Positions 33,531-42,652 of a stretch of 42,652 bases of DNA are shown here, in pieces. Source of the stretch: Cytidiella melzeri (taxonomy: Eukaryota > Basidiomycota > Agaricomycetes > Polyporales > Irpicaceae); NCBI GenBank assembly GCA_022592445.1, contig JABYQR010000370.1, forward strand, positions 1-42,652, in the 5' to 3' direction. The translations under genes were made by a program, and so were the position numbers. The notes beneath the pieces are model-generated. The model did no database searches, was not told where the DNA came from, and saw only the letters and a list, made by a program, of their open reading frames with translations. The first letter of the stretch is position 1. The number at the start of each line of letters is the position of its first letter.

Positions 33531-34256
33531 AAAAGGGACACGATGTGGAAGACGACAAAGAGATGGTGGCAGGCTTGAAGCACAATGCTCTCACCAGCTA
33601 TCAAACTTTATGCAAGTTGCTTGCCCAGTAAAGACCAAGTTAGTATTGATACTACTCGCTATGTAGTACAAGAGGGGTGTTGCTTACCTAGCCCAGTAAA
33701 GACCAAAAGGTCGAGATGAGGGCTAGGAGCGTACATGTAGCTGCTTATATAGACTTCAGGGGCCTGCGCACAGACCATGTTAAGGGCAGGCTTTGCAAGA
33801 AGCCGTGTGGACGAAGAACAAAAGAACTACCTAAAGGAGAACAATAGCTATTGTCTAGACCTTGCCAAGAACTCTACCCGTGAGAGAATCTATCTAAAAG
33901 GAGACCAACTATTGTATTCCATTCCCACACCTGTGAGAACATCCTTCCATAAAGAGAACAATAAGGAAAGAACAATAAGGAGCCCATGTGGACAGTATCT
34001 ATGACGTCAAACCCTAGCTATGGGCTGAGCCATGTGCTTGTAGCCATGTGGTCTTACTTAAGCTAAGTCACATGCCAGTGTGACGTAGTAGCAAGTAATG
34101 TGACCGTGTGGAGCGTCTAAGCCACGTGATACGGGTGCTTAATAGACGTGAAAAGGGAGTTTATGCAGAGAGAGTTGCAACTGAGCTGCAGCCCGGAGTT
34201 TTACAGATAAAAACAAGAGGTAAATTGCAAAAATTAAGGGCTAGTCAGGCCATCCA
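33530..34256 (-). mobile_element. LTR-B copy 1 (solo LTR) inserted at the gag/pol boundary
   Basis: The segment is unlike the surrounding Gypsy coding sequence and cuts gag. Its right 234 bases (34023-34256) match 37884-38117 almost base for base. On the minus strand it begins TGGATGGCC and carries a TATA motif (GTCTATATAAGC, 33743-33754), as an LTR would. The left limit near 33530 is an estimate from where gag-like coding resumes; no target-site duplication was found. It contains CCCAGTAAAGACCAA twice (near 33628 and 33692). Confidence 0.65.
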
Positions 34257-35628
34257 TGACAGTTGGAACCTCCTCAATATGAGCCGCCAACTCTAGGCGC
34301 GCAGTATTTACATTTTTTGTTTTTGACGACAAAGCCTTAGGGGCTTCGGCCTCGCTGTCTGTTCCTGAGTCCTCGGCATCTGCTGCCCGAATCTTCTTCG
34401 GCACCAAAGACTTGCCATCCTTCTTCCCTTCCTTCTTCTTTTCATCGGGCTTCTTCTTAAGGCCGTTGAGGTTGCATTCGTCCGTGTTATGTCCTTTGGA
34501 CTTGTGAATGTGACAGAACTTCTCCGACTTTTCAGTTGAGTTCACCTCTTTGCCCTTGCCCTTGTTCTGCTTCTTGTTCTTCTTCTTCTTTTTATCCGCA
34601 GCGTCCACTTCCATAGGAGTGGACGTTTCCTTTTCCTTTGCAAAGATCTGGCCCTGCGCTTTCTCCGGATAGACCTTCTTATGGATGTCCAACAAGAGGT
34701 CGAGGAACTGGGGCCAAGTAGTCGGAATTTGATTTTCATCTTTTCCAATCATGACCAGCCGCATGTCCTTCTTGATGACGTGCTTGAGCTTATGAATAAG
34801 CAAGTTGTCTTCGTATCCTGAGAGTCTGCCAAGCGTATGGAAGTGTTCCGCGTACTTGACAAAGTTCTTGTGTGCCAGATCTGTATTGTTAAACAAGGCA
34901 TTGAGCTCCTTTTGAGCACCTTCCTTGTTGTCCCGTTGCCCGTATTGTACCTTGAGCTCGTTTTCGAACTCTTCCCACGTTCCGATCGTCTGACCCTTCG
35001 TGAGCTTCTTGATCCATGGCTCCATGTATTGAGCCGCCGCGCCTGAGAGCCAGTTCATCGCGACGGCAATACATTGCCTGTCTGTAGCAACATTCTCGTG
35101 GACAAGCCACAGAGAGATCTTGTTCAACCACTCGTTGAACTTGACCTTGCCATTGGTACCATTGAACTCAGGGGGTTCGCCAATTTTAGGCTGGCGCGAG
35201 GATTCTCCTTGTCCTTGAGACAGGGGAAGCTGGTTGATTTGATTGACCACGTTAGTGATCGTCGTTTTGACCATATCCAGATCAGTGTCCATTCGCTGGA
35301 CTTGTGTGTCTGCAGCACATTGTGAATAAAGGTCTTGAGCGACCTTGTCAACGTATTCCTGGAGGTTATCCTCCAACAACGACAGCTGAGTGTTCCATAT
35401 GAGAACCATCTGATTCATCATATTGTGAACAATGGTCGTAGTCGCTTCACCCTCAACTGTGCAGGTGAAAGCCCTTTGGGCTGTAGTGAGGTTATGGAAA
35501 ATGTGCTGCTCAAAGTTTTTGACAGAAGGATTATAGACAATTGGCGTGATCTTGCCAAAAGGAACGGAATGAGTGAGGTTGGCAGCAGCAGGGACAGCGT
35601 TGGATCCAGCGTTGGATTGAGTGGCCAT
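34234..35628 (-). CDS. gag: Gypsy Gag, C-terminally truncated
   Basis: 464 codons, start ATG at 35628. The N-terminal half is helical and Asn/Gln-rich. The central capsid-like region contains EPPEFNGTNGKVKFNEWLNK, AAAQYMEPW, WEEFENELKVQYG and NFVKYAEHFHTLG, typical of fungal Gypsy retrotransposon gag. A Lys-rich linker leads to a zinc-knuckle-like CHIHKSKGHNTDEC. The last residues, MDGLTSP, and the stop are supplied by the inserted LTR-B, so the natural C-terminus is lost and the frameshift region is disconnected. Gag packages the RNA into virus-like particles in the cytoplasm. Confidence 0.9.
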   Translation of the reverse strand: MATQSNAGSNAVPAAANLTHSVPFGKITPIVYNPSVKNFEQHIFHNLTTAQRAFTCTVEGEATTTIVHNMMNQMVLIWNTQLSLLEDNLQEYVDKVAQDLYSQCAADTQVQRMDTDLDMVKTTITNVVNQINQLPLSQGQGESSRQPKIGEPPEFNGTNGKVKFNEWLNKISLWLVHENVATDRQCIAVAMNWLSGAAAQYMEPWIKKLTKGQTIGTWEEFENELKVQYGQRDNKEGAQKELNALFNNTDLAHKNFVKYAEHFHTLGRLSGYEDNLLIHKLKHVIKKDMRLVMIGKDENQIPTTWPQFLDLLLDIHKKVYPEKAQGQIFAKEKETSTPMEVDAADKKKKKNKKQNKGKGKEVNSTEKSEKFCHIHKSKGHNTDECNLNGLKKKPDEKKKEGKKDGKSLVPKKIRAADAEDSGTDSEAEAPKALSSKTKNVNTARLELAAHIEEVPTVMDGLTSP

Positions 35629-35702
35629 TGCTTCTAATTTCTTAGTTAGCAAAGGATAAGCGAAATACTATTTTTAGTATAAGAAGAAGAAGAAACACCA
35701 CT

Positions 35703-35761
35703 TTTCACACATTGAACTCTTGTCAGAGTTGTTTTCACACATTAAATCCTTTTCAGGAAGT
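35703..35761. repeat. Imperfect tandem repeat in the Gypsy leader
   Basis: TTTTCACACATTGAACTCTT and TTTTCACACATTAAATCCTT are adjacent, about 30 bases apart, each followed by TCAG and an AGTTG word. They lie between the extra ORF and gag. A GAA-type triplet run lies just before (35684-35695). Confidence 0.7.
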
Positions 35762-35997
35762 TGTCACCAAGTAAAATGAGGCTTGTCAGCCCATACATTT
35801 TATTCCATTTCCGCATATACAAAGGCGTTCATTTCGAACAGCCCTTCTAGTAGCTCTAACATATAACCCCATCTCCGGTGTATGTCCACAAAACTAATTC
35901 TACCCAAGCTTCTTAAGTCCTTTTTCAACATTCTCCATTCCCTATTCGACATCTTGTCCGTATGGTTCTCCTTGAACCACTGTTCTATTATATAGAC

Positions 35998-36579
35998 TCA
36001 ACCAATCAGCAACTGAACATTTTTGAGACGAGTGTTGAGCCGTGCATCCAAAGATTGGCCACCACTTGCGAAAGAGGCGTTCAGCTTGTTGAGCACAGGC
36101 TCAAGCCTTTGACAGGCTGCTGTGATCATGGGTTTGAACTCCTGTTGACGAAGCATAAGCTTCGTCTTACGGAAGTGGAGATTGGAGGAAAGAGGAGTGG
36201 GAGTGGGAATGTGAGTACGCCTGTTTCGATCCTCAATTCGCTGAAGAAGAGTAAGCTTTTCAGCTTCCTCTTTCTCCTGCTTCTCAATCCTATCGAGAAG
36301 ACTTCTCTGAGACATGAGACTAGAGAGTTGTCTCATTCGAGCTTGGTTCTCTTCATGCTCAATGGTCGTTCAAGCTTGCTCTTCGAGGTCAATCCTCTTG
36401 ATGAGAGGTTTGTTGTCAGGGTACTTGACACGGCAAGGCTTGCCAGTGTCCTTGAACTTGTTGAGAGTCTCCTTGGAGACTGCGAAGCGTTCTTGAAGTC
36501 CAGTGACTTCATTGCGGACGGGGATAGAGTAGGGGGCCTTGCGGCCGGTCTTAGCAGCGACATAGCGGGAGATTGGCAT
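35998..36579 (-). pseudogene. Extra ORF upstream of gag in the Gypsy element
   Basis: 194 codons in one frame from ATG at 36579 to the stop at 35998, interrupted by one TGA at 36370-36372. It starts MPISRYVAAKTGRKAPYS and is rich in charged residues. A likely coiled coil (SQRSLLDRIEKQEKEEAEKL) is followed by Arg-rich and helical segments. No known domain is recognised. Canonical Ty3/Gypsy elements have only gag and pol, so this is an additional gene or a coding remnant in the leader. It lies between the 5' LTR and gag on the genomic strand. Confidence 0.6.
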
Positions 36580-37140
36580 GGTGACTGTGTGACAAAGTGT
36601 AATGAGCTTGTCAGCTCAGTGGTGTGTGAAACAAATCTTCATAAAGGAGAGGTCCTGTGTGTGCGTGGGGTAGTGCCGGCGTCAGCCTGGATTCTCTCTC
36701 CAGGTCCGGTGGTGTATAGGATCTCCGTCACGGTTCCACCCGTGCGGCAAATGGTTGGTGGATCAGTATTACACTGACCCTAAGTCCGGCCAGAATAAGT
36801 TACCCGTCTACGTGCCTAGGGACTCACGGGTTTCTAGTCCTGTTGTCTAGCTCTTATAACGAGCTGTCTGACACCAGACTCTACTATCGCCTGTGGGGAG
36901 GTATACTTTCATTATGTTGGCATAATGCCAACCCCTGCTCTGATCAGCTCTAGAAGCGTCGGGCGAGAGGGTGATTCAAGTTGTGCACATCAAGGCAAAG
37001 CCTAGACATGACTACCACTTAAAGCCTATGGTCCGGCTACCTCTATTTCTAGAGGATTTGTAGAGGGGCCCACGCACAGGCACAAGACCTAGAAGAAAGG
37101 GGAAAGAAACCTCCAGCACGTCCAAAGACGTAAGGGAGTA
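36580..37140. other. Gypsy 5' leader
   Basis: Non-coding as far as can be seen; it lies between the primer-binding site and the extra ORF and presumably holds packaging signals. No repeated or palindromic structure stands out apart from GC-rich short stems. Confidence 0.4.
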
Positions 37141-37156
37141 GGGGCAGTCTTATCCA
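37141..37156 (-). other. Candidate primer-binding site
   Basis: Two bases inside the 5' LTR the minus strand reads TGGATAAGACTGCCCC, which would pair with a tRNA ending in ...CTTAT-CCA. Position and the TGG start fit a PBS; the tRNA was not identified. Confidence 0.55.
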
Positions 37157-37158
37157 AA

Positions 37159-37883
37159 TGTAACAGTTAAGGTTACACTCACCAGATAAGTGGTTAACTT
37201 GAGTGGGAGATAGAGATATAGAGAGTAAGAGATGTGGTGAGCAAAGTACTGGAGAGTACAAGGTAGTCCTTTATCAACAGAGTGGATAAGACTGAGGGGA
37301 TATGCCCTCAGAAGTGCCTCTATATATACATGAAGGGGAGGACCCCAGGTACTACCCTAAGACCCCTAATACCTACATGAGTAAGCAAAGTAATCTACCT
37401 TACTAAGCATGACCTATGCCCTAGTGGTGCCACTTCAATAATCAACCAATAGCAATTGTCCCCATGACCTGACCCCATGACCCAGTTCCAAGGCTAGACT
37501 TGTTCTAGCTTGTTCTAAGACAAGGCTAGACTTTTCCAGAAGGTTCTAAGAACTATGACATCACCTAATGGAATGTTCTATACTATGACATCATAGTTCC
37601 AGCATGTTCCACAATGTTTCAGAGAGTTCTATCATGTGATACACAGATAAGGAAAGGAGCGCATCAGCGCATCAGAGACAGGAGGCACATCAGCGCATCA
37701 ATTGATAGGCACTGAGAATAAGTGCCGGAATAGGCGCCTGATAAGCGCCAGATAAGCGCTGGATAAGCGCCTAAATAGACGCCGGATAAGCACTGGATAA
37801 GTGCTTGACAAGTGCTTAAATATTCCCAATAATACCATTGCCTGGTAAGGCAAGTCTTGTAGAAACATTGAAAATCTGTGACA
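37159..37883 (-). repeat. 5' LTR of the Gypsy element
   Basis: Partner of 28756-29480, with the same length and TG...CA ends. It carries the TATA box at 37321-37328 and the 11-base U3 array at 37721-37820. It abuts a fragment of LTR-B without a matching target-site duplication. Confidence 0.95.
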
Positions 37884-38117
37884 GGCTGAGCCATGTGTTT
37901 GTAGCCATGTGGTCTTACTTAAGCTAAGTCACATGCTAGTGTGACGTAGTAGCAAGTAATGTGACCGTGTGAAGTGTCTAAGCCACGTGATACGGGCGCT
38001 TAATAGACGTGCAAAGGTGTTTTGTGCAGAGAGAGTTGCAACTGAGCTGCAGCCCGGAGTTTTACAGATAAAAACAAGAGGTAAATTGCAAAAATTAAGG
38101 GCTAGTTGGGCCATCCA
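37884..38117 (-). repeat. LTR-B fragment, copy 2
   Basis: These 234 bases match 34023-34256 with about ten differences. The fragment ends exactly at the Gypsy 5' LTR, and the missing remainder of LTR-B is not found on the far side of the Gypsy element. On its other side it interrupts the DUF6818-like gene. Confidence 0.85.
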
Positions 38118-39162
38118 CAACATCGAGCTTGACCGGCGGAGCCACCACAACATTGTTGTCTGAGCCGTCTGTGATAGAGATCACTGATTGAGCCAGACTC
38201 AACTCTGGCCACTCAATACTGACACGGTTGTTGTCAATATGAGAGCTTGCCACTTTCTGCGTGATCTGCTCGTCAGCTTTGAGAGCCACATCCTGATACT
38301 CGGGCATCTTGCCTTCACCAGTTGGTTTTGGCTTTGAAACAATCTAGTAGGGCAATGTTAGCCCCCAGCCTGCACGTCAAAACACATAAAACACTAACCT
38401 GATCAAACTTCACACACAAGGCCTTGCACTCACGTGTTGACAAGCCTCTGGTGCGTGCGTTCTTGTTGTACATATTGATAAGAATTTTCCACCAATTGGG
38501 TCCCGTAGGTTTGAGTTTCAGGACAAGCTGCGCAAGAAGCAGCTTGTCATCTTTCTTATATCTGTTTGCTCCAACCTTCCGATGCAGTCCTTCAATGCTG
38601 CTGTCTTCCCTTTTCCGGTACAACGTGCAGATGGCACAGGAGGTGCAGGGCTTAGCGATAGATGACAAGGAGCTTACATGTATGGGTGAGGGTATTGAGC
38701 CTGTGCTGCATGCGGAGCAGTAGCCGGATACTGGAAACCTGGATAGGAAGGCAGAGGTGGCATGAAAGATGGCTGCATGTAGGAGGGCGGGGGTGGCATG
38801 TAGAGAGCCTGATACGGAGCTGCTGCTGCCAGTGGTATAGACAGTGCTACAATGGGAGCTGTGTGGTGAAGTGTGGAAGGTGGTGCAGGGGCGGCAGTCA
38901 AAGAAACTGCTGGAGTGGCTGGGTGTACATCGGGCACTCACGCTGGCAAGGGCCTGGCATATACACCGTGATTTCCGGCCCTACCAGATGGGATCAAAAT
39001 GCGCTGAGGAGAAGTCAGTTCTGTGTCTACTGGACAAGGGCTTTGCACTTACAAGAGACTCAGAAAGATTTGAAGGAGCAGATGCAGTGGGAGGCAAAGA
39101 GGGCTGGTCTCCCTTGAGCCCTTTGCTCCCTTTGTGAGAGGATTGCGAGTAGAAGGTGACAT
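38095..39162 (-). pseudogene. DUF6818-like (Myb/trihelix-like) gene, truncated
   Basis: Clear exons: about 38930-38678, 38609-38399 and 38343-38095, with consistent phases at the last two junctions. The first encodes a Pro/Ala/Tyr-rich region (MPPPPSYMQPSFMPPLP). The second carries the helical core EGLHRKVGANRYKKDDKLLL, LKPTGPNWWKILINMYN, STRECKALCVKFDQ. The third continues KPKPTGEGKMPEYQDVALKA. This spacing resembles DUF6818 proteins of agaricomycetes, which have a SANT/trihelix-like, probably DNA-binding fold (family recall, not searched). The 5' part (candidate ATG at 39162) needs frameshifts to join. The last residues, DGPTSP, and the stop come from LTR-B, so the native C-terminus is lost. 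Confidence 0.6.
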
Positions 39163-39239
39163 GTTCAGTGGTAAACAAGTGACGAGAGGGAGACAAGAGA
39201 CTTGTTGAGGATGCACTCACCCTTTTGTTTGAGCTAGCT

Positions 39240-39310
39240 GCCTCTGATTTTGAGCTTGCACGGCATGTCTTGCAGAAATTTGTGGAGGTCAACAGGGCCT
39301 GTTCTAGGAA
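39240..39310 (-). other. Short Cys-containing open block
   Basis: The minus strand reads LLTSTNFCKTCRASSKSEAA up to a GTGAGT donor. It may be an upstream exon of the DUF6818-like gene or of a lost neighbour. Confidence 0.2.
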
Positions 39311-39312
39311 AG

Positions 39313-40852
39313 GTTTTGATAAGGGCTGTAAAAGCTAAAAATGCTGAGAAAGTAACGGCGGTGGGGATGTGTCATGAGTTCAACCATGTTATGTAATCAC
39401 ACGGCATGTTGGCAAGCCAATAGCTTGATTTGTGCCACACGGCTTGTCTCGCCGAGTTCTCACCAATTTCACCTCCGCCAATTTTACAAACTGCCAGATT
39501 TCTAAATATCCTTACAGGTAGGCATCCTGTCAAAGCGAGATTGTATCGCTGATTATCGGACATCAGATCTATGGACAATGTAGATTAGATATGTAGATAG
39601 ATAAGCACAGATAGTACATAGCATGTGATTCCACCATCCTTATGGTCACACACGATGCGATACTTACACCATATGGCATCGTGTTCCAGTAGTTTCCATG
39701 ACTGAATAGCAGAAGTACCATGAGGCTTCTGCATGACTCATATTTCATATACCAAATGTATTGAGCTTACTAAAGGCTCAGTCAGCACCATTCAGTTATG
39801 TAGGATGCTCAGTCATCGCTTACATTCTCTATTCAGTAGTATTAGCAAGCAGGACTGTGCATTACCAATCATTACTCATAGGATTACCAATCCTTACCAA
39901 TCCTTACTCATATGACATTACTGTAGCATTAGTAATCTAGTTACAGACATGTATATATACAGCTCCTAGAGAGCAGAGAAATAATAAGACACTTACTCCC
40001 AGAGTTAGTTGACTCTCCTAGTCATCCCCTACACTCGTATCTTTCAAACAGGTTATGAGCCCCGGCTTCTAACTCTTCTTACCACTCCTCTACTCTGAAA
40101 CCATCCTCAAGCTCGACACTACACAACTGTTACTTCGTGAGTAACATTTCTTTCTACACATTGTAGGCCACTTTGTAGTAGAAGACCCAGTTGTAGTAGA
40201 CTAAGCCTCGCCTCTCCTCGCCCATTATTCCCATAACTATTTTCTACAGAATTGCCCCTGCTTTCTTACCCCTGGAACACGCGCACAGTCACATCCAATC
40301 TGTAGCCTACACCTCACAAGTGTTCTTGGCTTGTGATTCACTATCAGAATCACGCACCTACTCGGACAAAGCCCAATAAGGTGGCGTCCAGAGGTGATCG
40401 AAAGGGTCTTTTGTCTTAAACAATTGGGAGGCTGTGAAAAGCGGTGAAAGGAGGGAAAGTAGGCGTCACCTTGAGCTCGTGACTCAAGGGACTAAAAGGG
40501 AGCTGTGTACGACGCACAGTTAACACCCTTGGCATTCCCAATTCGTCGGTTTTTGTAGAATTTAGTAGAGGCTTATGTCGAACTTTGTTACTTTTGGTTT
40601 CACGGAGATTTTGTCTCCTGCACATTCGCATATTAGTTACGCGCGCTCTATTTGTTTCACCATTGCTTATCGTTTGGTTGAAGTCGAATTTGGGGATAAT
40701 TTTCGTGAAGAATCTCTTGTGCAAGAGTTTTTCTCACAGTTTATTCCTTTCACAGGAATTCCTCGCACACTTCCGAGAATTATTTTCTGGATCGACACCG
40801 ATAACCAACGAGCACTTCGACCCGCATTCCGTTTCACCCACGAATTCTAAAC
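39313..40852. other. Non-coding AT-rich region, possibly an LTR and leader
   Basis: No gene. It has an inverted repeat (39650-39658 with 39676-39684), repeats of the word ACCAATCCTTAC around 39865-39912, a TATA-like GTATATATACAG near 39951, and pyrimidine-rich sequence downstream. TGGCGTCCAGAGG near 40382 could be a primer-binding site. No second LTR copy is inside the window, so retroelement identity is unproven. Confidence 0.3.
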
Positions 40853-42223
40853 ATGCCCGCCCGCCGTACCAATGCTATCTTCGAAAGGGCTGAACAGCGT
40901 TCCAGAAACTGGGAACAGTTTTTGGAAAGACGTACTGAGCGAGTTCGCCTGGCCGGAGGTAACACTCTGCAAATTCGACAAATCGAACCAAACCAGCTAA
41001 GGTTCGATTATGATCGTGTAGAATCTGCAATGGACCATCACCATCATACATTCTTCCTCAGTACTATCCCGAACCATCAATGGAATACTGAGGCTAGAGC
41101 AGCTCGCCGCGCCGATCGAGAGGGGGAAATTCGCAAAGCGCACGGTCTAACAATCGTCGCGCCCCTCCTGCCACCTTCGACCGCGAATCCCGGCGAATCC
41201 CTTCGCCCCCGTCCGCGTCCACAGGAAGCGGTGGACCGTATAATCAACAACATCCGCACCTCCGTTCACGCAGACATGCGTCGAAGGGGGGACAATACTC
41301 CTCGACTCGCCGAGCTCTACGACGAGCAGCAACGCCGCCAGACCACCTCTCAGCCCCAAAGGCAGCCGACTGCACCTCGTGGACGAGGTTTCTGCACAAA
41401 CCACCGAGGACGAGTTCAATTTGAACTGGAGCAAGCCCGTGCCGCCCGTCGCAGCGAACGGAGCCAGTCTCCACTTCCTCGTCAACCACCTCGCCCACGT
41501 ACTCCCGCCGTACCCGTTAACGCCGAACAAGATGTCCCTATGGTTCCGCCGTCACCAGTCACCTCGAGCACCACCATCGTCAACGAGCCCGTCGAACCAT
41601 CGAAGAGTTCTTTGGGGAAGAGCGCCCTGTTGCTCCAACCACTGAGCTTCATGATGCGAGCTCATACTGCTTCGAGTGGGACGAATTGACCGGAACTGCG
41701 TTGCAAAATGCACAGGACGTCGCCGACAAGATCTGGGATGGCAAGTTACCGACGCCGAGCCACACATCATGGATGCAATGTCTTTCATCACGGACAATGG
41801 TGTGGTGCTCAAGTCGAACATCGAAGGAGGAGGCTGTCGCCTGTTCTTTGCGCTTGAAGAGGACCAAATCGAGTCGTACAAGTTCATTGCAGCATCAGCT
41901 CGTGTTGCGATTATGATGCGACACGGTTTTGTCTGGTACCGCACGGATGGGGAACGGGAGCCATTCCAGCTCCGACATGATGACTTCCACACTGCTATGC
42001 AGGTCGTCCAAGGCAACGACAAGTTCAGCGAGCAAAGCTCGTTCAAATCATCGCCTGGCGCCTCAAGCAGAACGACGACTGGACCACAATGTCCGAAGAG
42101 GTCAAGGACCAAATTCGAGACTGGTCACAGCCAGCTGAGGAAGGACAGATTGTCGAGCAGCCGACTGAGGAGAATGAGCTTCTCCAGATGTTGGACAGGA
42201 TGGTAGCTAGAAATAGTGAGTAA
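40853..42223 (+). pseudogene. Uncharacterised gene (possibly gag-like) with three frameshifts
   Basis: It starts at ATG 40853 (MPARRTNAIFERAEQRSRNW). The frame is Arg/Pro/Gln-rich to about 41590, then continues one base off through RARRTIEEFFGEERPVAPTT and ELHDASSYCFEWDELTG. It shifts again near 41740 to HIMDAMSFITDNGVVLKSN and RVAIMMRHGFVWYRTDGE, and again near 42025 to KLVQIIAWRLKQNDDW, ending at TAA 42221-42223. Each shift is consistent with one missing base. Composition (basic, disordered first half, compact second half) and a promoter-like leader suggest the first ORF of a retroelement, but no diagnostic motif is seen. It could equally be an ordinary gene in poorly assembled sequence. 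Confidence 0.4.
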
Positions 42224-42415
42224 ACGGGTGACTGAAACTTGAGCAATACCGCACATGTAACATATAAAATATCGCGATGTGTATTTGTACATTTGTACAC
42301 GGTCACTTTCAACAAGTTTCTGTAGTTGTACTTGTAGTACTTTTGTACCACCTTTCCTTCGTCTCTGCCGTCTTGTCGAATCGTTAGTAACGCGTCTTAT
42401 GTTTCCTGTAGATAA

Positions 42416-42652
42416 ACTTGTAAAAATCTGGCACCGCGTTGTAAACAACGAGATCACTTCTTTGATACCATAAACAAGTGCGATATATCCTTTGTATTCT
42501 CTGAAAGATATCTCTTATCTTGTGTCACTCAACCTTGTCCATATCGTCTATTTGGACAAGACAGAGCTGATTACTTTGAAGACACCGATCTAGTTGCTGT
42601 ATGCTCTGAAGGACGATACATTGCTCCTAACGACGAACAGCTCGGTGAAATC
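42416..42652 (+). other. Open frame running off the window edge
   Basis: 79 codons without a stop or an early ATG. The later part (CPYRLFGQDRADYFEDTDL, then EGRYIAPNDEQLGEI) looks like real protein, the first part less so. It may be an internal exon or the start of the next ORF after the broken gene. Confidence 0.25.

Larger units (their letters stand above)
28756..37883 (-). mobile_element. Full-length Ty3/Gypsy chromovirus LTR retrotransposon
   Basis: A complete element on the minus strand: two 725-base LTRs with TG...CA ends, primer-binding site and polypurine tract, an extra ORF, gag, and pol ending in a chromodomain. The 5-base flanks (GCAAC before, GGCTG after) do not match, so there is no target-site duplication. 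Nonsense codons in pol, a foreign LTR at the gag/pol boundary and diverged LTRs show it is an old, inactive copy. Confidence 0.95.

Noticed and set aside
33480..34262. Target-site duplication of LTR-B copy 1
   Set aside because: The right flank TGACA has no counterpart on the left; the left boundary is not exact.
35962..36777. 271-codon plus-strand open frame
   Set aside because: Antisense to the extra Gypsy ORF, whose charged coiled-coil composition is more protein-like and lies on the element's coding strand.
28751..37888. Target-site duplication of the Gypsy element
   Set aside because: GCAAC on the left and GGCTG on the right do not match.
40575..40850. 91-codon open frame just before the gene at 40853
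   Set aside because: Composition and position fit a leader; overlapping frames are equally open and no motif is present.
1..42652. CRISPR arrays, rRNA genes, operons or ribosome-binding sites
   Set aside because: Intron-rich fungal DNA; no array of regularly spaced repeats and no rRNA-like sequence was seen.

Overview
The window reads as a piece of a mushroom-forming basidiomycete genome (Agaricomycetes; a polypore is a guess). Genes are split by many short GT-AG introns of about 50-65 bases. The cellular genes belong to families typical of these fungi: an OrdA-like cytochrome P450, an NAPE-PLD-like metallo-hydrolase and a fungal BTB protein. The rest is dominated by fungal transposon families: Tc1/mariner, Plavaka, PIF/Harbinger and a Ty3/Gypsy chromovirus. 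All exon coordinates were spliced by hand from the bases; no search was run.

Layout. 1-2.7 kb: an uncharacterised 8-exon gene whose first exons encode a duplicated motif, with a TATA box, converging on an apparently intact Tc1/mariner transposase (2.7-3.8 kb). 3.8-9.4 kb: gene-poor, with decayed coding traces only. 9.46-11.53 kb: a complete 10-exon P450 with TATA box. 11.5-13.8 kb: non-coding, holding a 147-base-period duplication. 13.79-15.30 kb: an NAPE-PLD-like gene. 15.6-17.6 kb (minus): a 5-exon BTB-like gene with a long Thr/Ala/Pro tail. 18.07-18.88 kb: a 5'-truncated second copy of that gene, followed by a tRNA-like, SINE-like segment.

19.5-26.4 kb (minus): a DUF6698-like gene downstream of a nearly intact 13-exon Plavaka transposase that carries one frameshift. 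27.1-28.5 kb: a broken PIF/Harbinger transposase. 28.756-37.883 kb (minus): a complete Ty3/Gypsy chromovirus with two 725-base LTRs, primer-binding site, polypurine tract, an unusual extra ORF before gag, gag, a classic -1 slippery heptamer, and a pol that stays in one frame but has four nonsense codons.

A second, unrelated LTR (LTR-B) lies inside the Gypsy gag/pol boundary and again, as a fragment, just outside the 5' LTR. There it cuts off a DUF6818-like gene (38.1-39.2 kb). 39.3-42.65 kb: an AT-rich promoter-like stretch, then a gag-like or unknown gene broken by three frameshifts, and an open frame running off the edge.

Together this is a nested transposon cluster (18-42 kb) beside a short island of apparently functional metabolic genes (9-17 kb). 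The most informative points are the LTR-B copies that give two unrelated proteins the same terminal residues and stop codon, the extra pre-gag ORF and slippery site of the Gypsy element, and the co-oriented BTB-duplicate / DUF6698-like / Plavaka block.
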